From Scolanthus callimorphus (taxonomy: Eukaryota; Cnidaria; Anthozoa; Actiniaria; Edwardsiidae), in contig CM066916.1 of the NCBI GenBank assembly GCA_033964015.1, forward strand, positions 15,416,501 through 15,480,500: 64,000 nt of DNA. The letters are read 5' to 3'. Positions 47,401-55,194 of this stretch are shown piece by piece. The notes beneath the pieces were generated by a model, which worked only from the letters and a program-made list of their open reading frames with translations, ran no database searches and was not told the DNA's origin. Both the position numbers and the translations under genes were made by a program. Position 1 is the stretch's first letter. Every line of letters begins with the position of its first letter.

Positions 47401-50400
47401 AAAATGGCAACTGTAGAGACTACATAACGGAAAAGTATTGGGAGAACGCGCTGGAAAATGACGTTGTCCCAGTTGTAATGGGTGGTGCTGATTATTGGGA
47501 GCCCGAGTTAGCAGTACCTAATTCCTATATAGATGTCCGGGATTTCCCCTCGCCAAAGGCGTTAGCTGAATATTTGACATATCTCGATGAAAATGATACG
47601 GCTTATTTAGAATATTTTAACTGGAGGAAGAAATACAAAGTTGTTCCTACAAGACGCGCGTGCGCGCTTTGCAAAGCGCTGCGTGACGATAAACTCTACA
47701 CCCCACCGAGGACCATTGACGACATGAGTAAGGTGTGGTCGGCTTCCGATTGCGTGAGACTAAATCTGACGAAGCCCTCGGTATACCCCATGGTTACTGG
47801 TGAGGAGGCTTTAGAATGGGTTAAACATCACACACAGGACTTCTCGCCTGATACGGTTATCAATGCTAGTGATTATAACAATAGTATAGTAACTGTAGTT
47901 GACGAAAAATAAAGGGATTAGGAAAACAAATTAGTATATATACGTGCAAAAATTTGCCTTGATTTTTTATTATGCTTGTCAAAGAAATCATTCTAATCCA
48001 ATAAGAGGCCATCTCTGGGACCATATCTCGCCGGGAGTTTATGCGAGATAAGGGTACATGGTCCAATTGAAACAGCGCCGGTTGAATGAGCGAAGAGCGA
48101 CAAGCGAAAACCCAAATCCAAGTATGCTTTCAGTGCCTTCCATACAATTAGAAAAACATTCATAGGGGATTTTTCAAATGTTTATTTGCAAGCTCTTGGG
48201 TACCCTGGCTATCTTCGAGTCCAAGTTTGATTTTTATCTGATTTTCCACTGGTTATTGCAACGAATTTCCTTCAGTTATAAAAAGCGTCGCTCCTATCAG
48301 CGACGCAGAGCAATCTCGCCTGTTAAAACAATCAAGGCAGTTCTTGATTCGTCACGCTCAAATTGATGGAAAATTAGATTCACCAAGGAGCCCATCAATG
48401 GGAGTCTCCATCGCCTATTGGTTTGGTGTCCAAAGCAAGGGAGTAAATGAATCTATTTATAGACTGAAGAGTTTGAATCCCGCGAGAATTATGTGTCACG
48501 GCCGTTTTAAATTACGTCTCCTCTCGCAAAATCTGAAGTCAGTGCTACCTTTTGCACGCACTGCATCCTTTGAACCCACTCATAGTACCGATCTCCCAAG
48601 GTCTCAAAGCAGACTCTTCTCCTGTGCCTATGACTGTACCTAATGCAGTTCCCATGGTAGAAGAATGGGAAGTGTTCGGATTTCCCGTGGATATCCTTGT
48701 GAATTCCGAACACTTCCCATGCGTGCCTTGGGAAATTCAGCTTTCCCATGGATGGGTTTCTGCAGAAATTCCCTGTGGTAGATGGAGGCTACTGTTGATG
48801 GACTCCTGGATTACCCTATCAAAATGGTAAGGACATCGTTAGCGTGTTAGTTCTTACCCCAGAAAGTAACAATAAAGACTTCTGACGGCTCCCCAAGCCC
48901 AACAACATTTCCCGCCTTCACTCTCATCTCAAGTCCATCCCCACCTCGGTCACGTGGTGGCCTGCACATCACCATATATGGACTATTAATCTCTGCGCTT
49001 TCTGATCCCCACCATCCCTCCCCTAGGGGTTTGTACTCGATGACGTAATGAGTTACTTCAGTGCCACCGCTGTATAATGGAGGCATCCAAGAGACTGTGG
49101 TCTGTACGGAGCAGTTGTTCTGAGGCTTCAGCAGTCGCTGTCGGGTGACGTTGCCAGGAGCAGATGGTTTGTCTGCAAAGACAACATGCTTTGAGCTAGA
49201 GGTATGGATAATCAAAAAGTTTTGAATACGCGCGCACTGTTTGCTGAAGTTTTCTCCTCTATGTATGCACGAATGTTCGCAATATCAAAGTGATTACAAT
49301 TGTTTTCAGAATACTTTTCTGCGCCAGGTTGTAAGTTGGTTCCCGTGTTCCCAACTATGTTCCCAAATTCGCTACCAAGTTCCCAACGGACTTCGTATTA
49401 AATTCAGATGAAGACCAGTTCAAACCTTTTAATATTTCACAGGCCACTACCAAGAAGCCAAAGGAGCTTACGTTTCCAACATTTTCACAAAATTTCCACA
49501 CTTAGATGGGAAGTTACGAACGTATTTGGGAACTTGGTTGCGAACTCGGGAACCTAGTTGGTTTAAACACAGGAACAAACTTCGCAACCCGTCGCGGAAA
49601 AGTAAGGCTTAATCTAAGGTTTAACATGAACAAGGGATATTAGGACTGTTTGTCATGCGGGTTATCCCACATCGTTGAAGGCGATGTAGTGCACATAAGG
49701 ATTGCGGTTGCGAGTGGGATTTTTGGTTTGCTGAATCTCGCTGACAATCAATACCTTCGTCCTATAAATAGCATGGGTAGAACGAGGCTACTGACATTCA
49801 GGATTACTGCGATTTTCACAATTCTGCGAACTCTTTACCGACCAACAAACCGCGGTTTGACTTCCGTTGATCCAACGGGTGAACAACTCTGGGTGATTTC
49901 ACGGAGGCAAATGATAGATCTTGTGAACTTATAGGGTCTAGCTAGGCTTCAAAACACAATTTTTCACTACTAAAATGCAAACCAAACTCCGTAAAGCATG
50001 CGTGGACTTTCACTTGACTCAAAGGTTTTCTTGCGGTTGCCCCAAAATTCACCGGAAAAATACTTTTCTGGGGGAGAATCCACAGGGAATTTCTGCAGAA
50101 ACCCATCCATGGGAAAAGCTGAATTTCCCATGGTAGAAGAATGGGAAGTGTCCGGATTTCCCATGGATATCCATGTGAATTCCGAACACTTCCTATGGCG
50201 TGCGCCTTTGGATATTCAGCTTTTCCCATGGATGGGTTTCTGCAGAAAGTCCCTGTGATCCCTTGGGGGAAACACAAATAATGGCTGGGTGCGCATCTGT
50301 TACTCGTAAGAAAACAGTAAGAAAAGACAGCGATTTAAATTCAGGCTAGATCCAGGGTAATAAAAGGGCTATACTAAAAACTTGAAAAAGAGAATGGAGG

Positions 50401-53134
50401 AGATAGTAGCCGTCCTGTTGCAAGGGCGGATCTAGGGGAGGTGATTAGGGTGGCTAGCCACCCCCCTTGTTCTCATAGTTCTTATAAAAAAAACCTTAAG
50501 ATTAGCCACCCCCTTGGTCTGAACTCTGTAGTATATCCTTTGTACTAGCCCCCCCCCCTCCCTTCTTAAGGGTCTGCATCCACCACTGTGTTGAATATCC
50601 GCCGCTGTGAAATTATACTTACACAGTCTCTTGATCAAAACCTCATGTGTCTGATTTGTATTGGGTGTCATGGCAACGCAGACATAGGGTCCAAAGTCCG
50701 CATCATCGTATGTCCTTATTGTCAACACGCTTCGAGCCCCGTCGTCGCGCTGTGGGTAGTTGCTGACTGCATTTCCGATGCCTTTGTTACGCCACACAAA
50801 CTTGAGCGGAGTGTTTGGTGCTACTTTAACGTAGCACGACAACTGGACTTTGTTATTTTTCCATGACGGTACCACGTGACTGGAAAATGTGCTTAGTATC
50901 TGGACATCTGTGGACGGAAGTGTTTGAAGATCGAAATATCATCGAAAGAGTAACCTTTGCACCTATTATGGATGACATAGTCATGAGTTTGGAGTTGGAT
51001 ACCAAGGAAGGCACTTTTTTGCTGAGCTGCGCGTACTATCTGCTTTTTGAGACCGCGCGGGAACCATCATTTCATATTGATTGTTTATTGTGCTCAACCG
51101 GGCGTTTCACCCCCACCCTCTTCTCCCTTAGCCTTGTTGTTGTCGCACTTAGGAGCTCCGCCAGGTTTCCGCCCATACCTTAATGAGACCAGTATTATAC
51201 AGGGGATTACGCCCTACAATGGAGTTGTACAATCTATACGGATCTTAATGTACAACGGTGTGAATTTTAAAGAAGCTGAAAATAAGAATCGACAGCAAAT
51301 AAAATTTCCATTCATTTAATATTTTAAAATCTTTTTCAGCTCCCTCTGTGACAGGTGAGAGCTATTTAGATGGAGTAGCAAGAAAAAAAATCATTCTATC
51401 CAGCTATCCATGTTGGAGTGTGTCGAAACTTTTGTCATAGTTTCTCGTGTTGTTGTTTTGTAGTTGTCTGTGTTTTTCCCATGAGTTTCCTTTATAAAAC
51501 AGTTGACGTAAGCTTTCAACATATCTATATTACTTATATAAAAGCTCAGTCTTGAATTATGAAAAAGTTTTTTATCTCATTCAACACTTTACGTTCCGGC
51601 TTTTAAGAACAGCTTCAGTTTAGTATATGTCGATAGGAAACAGGGAAAGTAGTTGTGTGGAAAAAGAAGAAAGTTTTTTTTTTTTTTTTTTTTGAAGTAT
51701 TAATACGAAAGACTAGATTATGGGTGGGGAGGTCTTGCCTGCTGAGAGAATAGTCAATGAAATTAATGTAATTATTTTGGCATATCTTTGACAGTAATTT
51801 CCCAAGCCTAGGATATCTTTTAACTGCATAAGTAGATCATAAAGTGTATCACATAAACATTTAAATGGTTTTTCGATTAGAAAAGTGCGAAACTGCTGCG
51901 AAATTCGTGTCATTATGGAATATTGGGAGCATATTTGAATTTCATTTTTAAGTAGTTTTTAAATCTCAGGTATATTAAGGCATGGGTGTTTTTCAAAAAA
52001 ATGCGAAAAATACTGAAAAAAATTCTCTAGGGTAGATAAAATATCTTCTGTAGAATGTTTTTCGTTAAGATTGCTCTACCCGGTGAGACGTTTCATTTGA
52101 TGTATTTGGTTACCATGTCAACGGGTTGCGTGACTCGTAAGAGCGTGACAAAGGCACAATTTTCTTTCAGTCCTCTGCATTCGATGGGGGTCATACCAAT
52201 GGTTTCCCAATGGGTCTTATTATGACCAGTGTCGGGTGTATATTACCATTCCAACGAGGATGGGTGTCCAAGTTATCCACATTTTAAGAAAAGGAGAGGT
52301 ATCATATTACATCATCACAAATAAGGCTATCCTAAAAACATTTCCAGCCATCCTCGTTGGATCAATAATCTACACTATATAACAAACACTATAATGCACT
52401 CTGGGGAACGATTTCGCTTTTCCCCATTGAATGCAGAGGCCATTTTCCTAGAAATTAAATTTAAGGTCAGAGGTCATGCATTTGTTGCCATAGAGACCAA
52501 CATTGATGAAAATTATTGAGAATGATCAAAGGTATTCAAATGTAGATTGTTTGGATCCCTCAGAGGCATTGGTTTTGAGATGGACCACCCCCCTCAGTTT
52601 TACGTCCGCCATTTTGGATCGGGCTTCCGCCCAGGCCTTAACTTACCTGAGATGGTGATAAAAATGTTAGTACTTACCAACGACTCTTAGAAACACGTAG
52701 TCAGTAACTGTATTTCTTGTCCCTTGGAACCTTACTGAGCAATAAAACTCTGATGAGTCCCCTAGCTGAACATTACTAATAGAAAATCCCGCAGTCTCAT
52801 TTTCGAGAACTTTGGTGCGGTCGCGAAATGAGACGATTCGTTGCTGATCGGTGCCTTTATTCCAGACCATGTTTCCAGAAGGAAACAGCCTGACAACTAT
52901 AGCTTCGAGTCTTTCCCCATATACTCCAAGCCTTGTAACTATTCCAAATTTGATAACATCTATTTTGGAAACAAAATGTGGGTTTAGTTTCCAAAGTAGT
53001 TTTGCCTCTTCTCCGACGAAGACCTCTTGATCATTGAGCTCAATCGTGACATTCGGTGGCGTAGTGGTTGAGTCCACAACAGGAAATACAACTGAAATTT
53101 CCAAAAGAAGAGTAAAAATAATTCTCGTTGGCAT
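29491..53134 (-). CDS. Ig/FN3 single-pass membrane receptor or adhesion protein, eight exons
   Basis: Minus-strand exons: 53134-52678, 50907-50623, 49172-48858, 45257-45117, 44641-44486, 43709-43567, 30050-29888, 29603-29491. All borders are GT-AG, phases agree at every junction, and lengths sum to 1,773 bp (590 residues plus stop). Order: possible signal peptide, Ig 1 (FYCSV F-strand Cys), Ig 2 (QLSCYVKV ... FGPYVCVAM), an FN3 in one exon (KPSAPGNV ... NVVGLGEPSEV), an FN3 in two exons (EPTPPRNLG ... AYNGVGASYPSEV), a third FN3 in two exons (KPSSPRNVG ... AKNTMGFGPPSKV), a TM segment LYWVVMIVLAMAGIV and only four cytoplasmic residues. Resembles neural or immune adhesion proteins, exact family unclear. 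A splice acceptor at 53090 could join a separate signal-peptide exon. Intron 6 (13.5 kb) holds the minisatellite and the 10-kb element; intron 3 holds a fucosyltransferase on the other strand. Confidence 0.85.
30103..31858. repeat. 83-bp minisatellite, array 1
   Basis: About 20 purine-rich units of 80-86 bp; length varies through the number of GAT triplets after GGCAAT. The invariant part includes GACAAGGAGGAGAGGGAAAG and GATAAAGATACAGATGCAGA. Units differ mainly as GTGAAG or GTGCAG. The first 130 bp are degenerate. It lies in intron 6 of the Ig/FN3 gene, where the transcribed strand is pyrimidine-rich. It stops in mid-unit at 31858, where the large element begins. Confidence 0.97.
31859..31870 (+). 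repeat. Left terminal inverted repeat of the 10-kb element
   Basis: CGTTTCCCAAAA, directly following the interrupted minisatellite unit ending GATACAGAT. Confidence 0.8.
32063..32077. promoter_or_regulatory. Left-end GGAAC-N5-GTTCC site
   Basis: GGAACGCTTAGTTCC, about 200 bp inside the left terminus; the same arms and spacing as the right-end array. Confidence 0.5.
32226..32952. repeat. Large inverted repeat with AT-rich loop inside the element
   Basis: Arms of about 220 bp (32226-32450 and 32730-32952) pair through GTCCGCTGATCCGTCACATC, TTTATGATGAGTTTTGTTAA and ACGGATTTTACGGATAGACG. The roughly 280-bp loop is almost pure A+T (TTAATATATTAA words). Further partial copies of the terminal word lie at 32195-32228 and 32634-32690. 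Either a nested MITE or a functional cruciform. Confidence 0.8.
33501..33659 (+). CDS. Possible 52-residue ORF of the element
   Basis: An ATG-to-TAG frame of 52 codons, basic at the N-terminus (MILLHRRVEQ) and with an amphipathic stretch (REAIGHLIRRADDLQEAD). It starts about 40 bp after a TATA-like GTATAAAAA (33457-33465). No homology recognised. It could be chance; the TATA spacing is the only supporting signal. Confidence 0.25.
   Translation: MILLHRRVEQKTMTCRPVEQKALGFRLHLREAIGHLIRRADDLQEADFEGNL
33825..34057. promoter_or_regulatory. Three GTTATGTAAC-type palindromes upstream of the helicase gene
   Basis: GGAGTTATGTAACTCC (33825-33840), GGGTTATGTAACCC (33978-33991) and GAGTTATGCAACTG (34045-34058) share the core GTTA-TG-(T/C)AAC. 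They lie 140-380 bp before the TATA box of the helicase gene, as expected for binding sites of a dimeric regulator. Function inferred from spacing and symmetry only. Confidence 0.5.
34200..34208 (+). promoter_or_regulatory. TATA box of the helicase gene
   Basis: GTATATAAG, about 190 bp upstream of the ATG. A donor-like CTGTAAGTAG at 34296 and an acceptor CTCTCTAG ending at 34387 would remove a 90-base intron from the 5' UTR just before the ATG at 34395. Confidence 0.5.
34395..37407 (+). pseudogene. SF3-like replicative helicase of the element, spliced, frame-broken near the 3' end
   Basis: Exon 1 is 34395-35744 (450 codons, phase 0). A 317-bp GT-AG intron follows. Exon 2 starts at 36062 and runs in frame to a stop at 37082-37084; an open frame to 37407 continues in another phase, so there is one frame break near 37000-37080. 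The N-terminal part has conserved-looking blocks but no domain I can name, and an acidic linker (about residues 95-110). Exon 2 opens with a Walker A loop (GAADSGKTS), then Walker B CIFIDEAH and a motif-C-like CPMLIACQ, with Gln where SF3 helicases usually carry Asn, and an arginine-finger candidate DARLNKYVF. This fits the SF3/AAA+ initiator helicases of small DNA viruses. The C-terminus is charged and helical and ends TIPDFFR, like a PCNA-binding tail. The role is presumably origin unwinding for the element. Confidence 0.7.
37408..37970. other. Intergenic spacer between convergent element genes
   Basis: No coding seen. AATAAA at 37520 could end the helicase transcript. Words such as GTAAGAACCC recall the MITE at 12605-13081 but no TIRs are visible. 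Confidence 0.4.
37971..38342 (-). CDS. Cyclin-like protein encoded by the element
   Basis: A 123-residue frame with an intact ATG and stop. AESLLWRHLNRTT, then VTLKEVMFACIFIAIKLES and EEELNVLESVNW match the helices of a cyclin box: a conserved MAR-type helix region, the K-containing helix 3, and the helix-5 E.x.L..L.W motif. Only one cyclin fold fits in this length; cellular cyclins usually have two and are two to four times longer. It lies between the helicase and recombinase genes, on the strand of the recombinase. A role in pushing host cells to a replication-permissive state is inference. It could be a captured host gene; no intron is visible. Confidence 0.6.
   Translation of the reverse strand: MIMETIIEKHPELLLKDIKFAGEFIHGICSPFGFPKSTAMLAESLLWRHLNRTTQRKRVTLKEVMFACIFIAIKLESSDIERNSLIMDVIATPIPREVIIEEELNVLESVNWRPLEHCDMIGV
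38530..40314 (-). pseudogene. Zinc-finger/tyrosine-recombinase/Myb fusion protein with two in-frame stops
   Basis: One reading frame of 595 codons broken by TAA at 39924-39922 and TAG at 39183-39181, with no frameshift. Order: a C2H2-like finger near residues 35-60 (FHCPVQACDHDGFGTQRGC ... KHVTRKHG); a helical middle; a tyrosine-recombinase-like catalytic part with a first-Arg box VKGSRPMTYQYLT and, after the second stop, HPTRYRQIVET (H..R box) and SVVARVHYQK with the candidate nucleophilic Tyr; then an acidic Ser-rich linker; then a Myb/SANT repeat, FTHDEDKYLKAGLKRYGYGQ and WTAILRDSEFHF, like telobox-binding Myb domains. Such proteins would cut and rejoin element ends; the finger and Myb domains would bind DNA. 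The match to the recombinase family rests on these boxes alone. The stops imply this copy is inactive. Confidence 0.65.
40669..41508. promoter_or_regulatory. Array of GGAAC-N5-GTTCC palindromes (candidate origin or regulatory region)
   Basis: Eleven exact copies start at 40669, 40699, 40724, 40828, 40937, 41032, 41126, 41198, 41231, 41399 and 41494; two with a 4-base spacer are at 41274 and 41442, plus several half sites. The spacer bases vary while arms and spacing stay fixed, which is what a dimeric DNA-binding protein would select. Three lie in a roughly 95-bp tandem repeat (40921-41215). One more copy is near the left end (32063-32077). No coding in this stretch. Confidence 0.75.
40921..41215. 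repeat. 95-bp tandem repeat x 3 within the iteron array
   Basis: The word GGGAACAGCACGTTCCC occurs at 40936, 41031 and 41125. Each unit also holds TATTTTCACACAAAGGAACT and GGTCCAATTTGGTCATGGGA. Confidence 0.85.
41831..41842 (-). repeat. Right terminal inverted repeat of the 10-kb element
   Basis: TTTTGGGAAACG, the exact reverse complement of the left end. Eight bases later the minisatellite resumes in register. Confidence 0.8.
41843..43440. repeat. 83-bp minisatellite, array 2 (continuation of array 1)
   Basis: The same unit and orientation as array 1, about 17 units, decaying after about 43220. It resumes at GCAGATGGCAATGATG (41851), exactly where array 1 stopped (GATACAGAT), with eight extra bases TATAAGAT at the junction. 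The two arrays are therefore one array split by the 9,984-bp insertion. Confidence 0.95.
44160..44375. repeat. MITE-like repeat (GGAGTCTCCATC family), copy 1
   Basis: Starts CAGGAGTCTCCATCACAC and ends GTAGATGGAGGCTACTGTTG; GATGAATCTATCTTTAGA and TTTGAATCCCGCGAGAA are shared with the copy at 48385-48815. Lies in intron 5 of the Ig/FN3 gene. Confidence 0.65.
45117..45257 (-). other. Ig/FN3 gene, exon 4 (first half of FN3 2)
   Basis: Listed separately because it lies next to the nested fucosyltransferase gene: TTTTTCAG acceptor, EPTPPRNLG start, VTWDYPHDDGG core, KTS end, GTCAGT donor; phase 1 at both ends. Confidence 0.85.
45528..46583. other. Gene-free stretch upstream of the fucosyltransferase
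   Basis: Lies in intron 3 of the Ig/FN3 gene. No supported coding; a 5' exon for the fucosyltransferase may be here but cannot be chosen. CTTTTAG-like acceptor TTGTTTTTAG ends at 46583. Confidence 0.4.
46584..47912 (+). CDS. Alpha-1,3-fucosyltransferase (GT10), Golgi type II membrane enzyme
   Basis: Transfers fucose from GDP-fucose onto glycan acceptors in the Golgi. A basic N-terminus is followed by a TM anchor (IIKLLSLGVLLYLILILRF), a short stem, and the catalytic domain. Family signatures: HQIWFYYIIENP, the acceptor motif FNWTMTYKRDSEIYIPYG, and the GDP-fucose motif KFYLAFENGNCRDYITEKYW. C-terminal Cys pairs (CALC, SDC) are as in animal family members. The catalytic domain is complete and intronless; the stop is directly followed by AATAAA-like sequence. 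No ATG precedes the TM anchor in this frame (the next Met is after it, 46776), so the start is probably in a 5' exon joined at the acceptor ending 46583. Nested antisense in intron 3 of the Ig/FN3 gene. Confidence 0.92.
   Translation, partial: TFLVWEVLLKTVAQINIFHRHRCTIIKLLSLGVLLYLILILRFRGFYYFLDVRWKRDQVFETEEMARSKNKTVILLYTTFFGGQWLEHSTEGTKRKITSGSASFEGCEVSSCYVTYNRNFLPQADAVGFHWGDIGLTKEQNLPSRDPQSFHQIWFYYIIENPLRKRINPHKGVFNWTMTYKRDSEIYIPYGQYAPLEPGDPITEVDISGKDILAAWIVSNCKSTERNDYARELKAHIPLIVYGECGLFECPKPQHSNACREQLRRYKFYLAFENGNCRDYITEKYWENALENDVVPVVMGGADYWEPELAVPNSYIDVRDFPSPKALAEYLTYLDENDTAYLEYFNWRKKYKVVPTRRACALCKALRDDKLYTPPRTIDDMSKVWSASDCVRLNLTKPSVYPMVTGEEALEWVKHHTQDFSPDTVINASDYNNSIVTVVDEK
47913..48384. 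other. Gene-free stretch 3' of the fucosyltransferase
   Basis: No coding seen; an AGCGTCGCTCCTATCAGCGACG hairpin-like stretch lies near 48284-48306. Confidence 0.4.
48385..48815. repeat. GGAGTCTCCATC repeat, copy 2, carrying a nested repeat
   Basis: Shares GGGAGTCTCCATC, AATGAATCTATTTATAGACT, TTTGAATCCCGCGAGAA and GTAGATGGAGGCTACTGTTG with copy 1. A CCATGGGAAA palindromic repeat (48645-48776) is inserted before the end. Confidence 0.65.
48645..48776. repeat. CCATGGGAAA palindromic repeat, copy 2
   Basis: TTCCCATGGTAGAAGAATGG then GGAAATTCAGCTTTCCCATG and GGGTTTCTGCAGAAATTCCC. Confidence 0.75.
49327..49589. mobile_element. 263-bp MITE in intron 2 of the Ig/FN3 gene
   Basis: GGTTGTAAGTTGGTTCCCGT and ACCAAGTTCCCAACGG at the left pair imperfectly with GGGAACTTGGTTGCGAACTC and GGAACAAACTTCGCAACC at the right. 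TTCCCAA words recur. Confidence 0.65.
49799..50030. mobile_element. Foldback MITE, copy 2 (one end missing)
   Basis: The first 20 bases (ATTACTGCGATTTTCACAAT, from 49804) match the TIR of the 7962-8261 element, and the interior (GGGTCTAGCTAGGCTTCAAA) matches it in reverse orientation. The other TIR is lost; a different palindromic repeat follows from about 50080. Confidence 0.7.
50085..50256. repeat. CCATGGGAAA palindromic repeat, copy 3
   Basis: Complete inverted structure: GGGAATTTCTGCAGAAACCC and CCATGGGAAAAGCTGAATTT at the left; ATTCAGCTTTTCCCATGGAT and GGGTTTCTGCAGAAAGTCCC at the right. Confidence 0.8.
50908..52677. other. Ig/FN3 intron 1
   Basis: No exon found inside. A T-run of about 20 lies at 51675-51694. 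A possible degraded inverted-repeat element at about 52171-52440 has CCTCTGCATTCGATGGGGGT and, inverted, CCCCATTGAATGCAGAGG at its ends. Confidence 0.5.
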
Positions 53135-54297
53135 ATATATTCCTGTTTATCTTCAGAAATTAAATTCAAACATAAATCTGTGCTACTTACGGTAAAGAAG
53201 AATTAAAAACATTTGAATAAGTTGTAGTTGAATGCACTTGTAGTACTTTTATGTATGATGTTTGAAAACATGCATTGTGTTTTTGAAAGCCTTCAATTTA
53301 GTTTCGATCTATAAATGTGATTCATGGTGATTTCACGGGGATGTATACTTCTGTCTGGTCATTTTTCATATCTTTAAAAGCTTCAAATCGCATTTTAAAA
53401 TCAAAAGAAATGCTCCGGGTTGGTCAAGATTTCGTCACGTGTTTACTTCTAGGGCAAACTGAGGTTGAGCGTGTTTTTGAAGATTATTACTTAATGCGAA
53501 ATCACTAAACATTCTAACAAGCTGTGCCCACACGGTGGCTAATTCATTATACGAGAAGAATAAAGCAAAATATCTCCTCTTAAATTACTTCCTCTTCGTA
53601 ACCTGCTGATGAAATAGCGATAGAAAGACTTGTTTGTCTCTTGTCACGAGAAGACTCAAACACGAGATTTCCCTGGGAGTACTTTGTAAGATTTTTAGTT
53701 TTGAGAATGCGGCTCGGTTATCTTCAATATTACATCAAAACACCCCGTGTAAATTCTTGTGGTTACCTTAATTAACTTACATTCAAATTAGCAAACTCCA
53801 TGCCCCCGACAGTTTTAACATTGAAACGTCTAATTATAGAATAGGTATCTTAGTCTGAATATCTTCCCAAATAGTCGAACAAACGGTATTCCACCCCAAA
53901 AGACGTTTTTCGACTTTTTTAACGAGAAACTTTTGCCTAAGAGAAATAACGTTAATCGAACAACAGGATTTTGACTGAATAAAAAATGATCTGCCTTAGC
54001 TTGAATTGTAGAAAATTATTATCTCACTTTAAGTACAATTTGTAACCAGAATCAGGCGATCGCAGCTCATACCGCGATTAACAAATCTCGATATTTTGGA
54101 AACGTTTTACGCAAGACATCTTAGGTCATAGAACAAACGACGACCAAGAACCAAACTAGACCAAGTTATTCATCAAAGACCATCTCTGTCGGGATAATTT
54201 GCCTGGGGTTTTCCATTCTTACTCTAGAGCCATTTCTGCGGGCAAATTAAAACCGAGGATTCTCGTATATGAGACGTCGCCTCAATGATGCCGTGTT
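53135..54297. other. 5' flank of the Ig/FN3 gene
   Basis: No coding or repeat structure I can support. It may include the promoter or a 5' signal-peptide exon of the Ig/FN3 gene. Confidence 0.35.
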
Positions 54298-54670
54298 CCC
54301 CCCCCCCCCGGGGGGGGGGGGACTCCCATATTTTTTGGGCGGGGGTGCTCGTCGTACCTTTTAGGGTTTAAAATCAGGCCTCTGGTACCTTTTAGGGGGT
54401 AAAATTCGAAAACGTGTATTTTTTTTCCAGATAGGTACCTGTTAGAGGTCCGTTCTAGCAAATCAAGCAAATCGCACTTGTTGGTAGCCTGAATTTCAGA
54501 CGTATTTTCCCTCGAAAAAAATACGCGAGAAAATTAGGGAAAATCAACTAAGCGACGCCGTGTTTGGTACCTTTTAGGGGTCAAAATCAACTAAGCGACG
54601 CCATGTTTGGTACCTTTTAGGGGTGAAAACGAAAGTTCCCGACGAGCACCCCCGCCCCAAAAATATGGGA
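54298..54670. mobile_element. Poly-G-ended hAT-like MITE, copy C
   Basis: Starts with a C run then a G run and ACTCCCATATTTTTTGGGCG. Contains five TACCTTTTAGGG words and ends CCCCAAAAATATGGGAG. The terminal poly-C of the right end is missing, so no clean duplication is visible. Confidence 0.8.
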
Positions 54671-54899
54671 GCCTTCTTGCGAACGTACTGTTACATTTGG
54701 AAATATTTGAGCATTTGTTCGCATTTCTGGACAACATTTGAGCACACATTAAAATCTAGTTTTTCAGAGAATGCATGTTTTGATTTCCAGAACAGTCGGT
54801 TTCGAATTGGCTTACAGGAGGCCGCATATTCGTATTTCAGTGTACCGCGGGGCGAAGAGAAGAGATGCCTGATTATAGTTCAAGCTACTTTACACTGAT

Positions 54900-55194
54900 T
54901 CGCCCCAGGTAAGGTATTCCAGAATCCGGAATCCGACTTTTTTGTTAGCTTTGGAATCCGGAATCCGTAGAATGGAATCCGGAATCCATATAGCAGGAAT
55001 CCAGAATCCAAACGCCTTGAGAATCCGGAATCCAAGAATTTATTCAGATAAAGAAATATTGGGATTCTGATTCTTTGAGAGTTATGGAATCCGGAATCTA
55101 CTTGTATGGAATCCGGAATCCAGTAGGTTGGAATCCGAAATCCAAGGGCTGGAATCCGGAATAAGATCTGCTTGGATTACCTTACATGGGGCGA
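54900..55194. mobile_element. TCGCCCC-family MITE, copy 2
   Basis: TIRs TCGCCCCAGGTAAGGTATTC and GATTACCTTACATGGGGCGA, with ACTGAT duplicated at 54894-54899 and 55195-55200. The interior is the reverse complement of copy 1 (9773-10068), with the same GGAATCCGGAATCC words. Confidence 0.92.
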
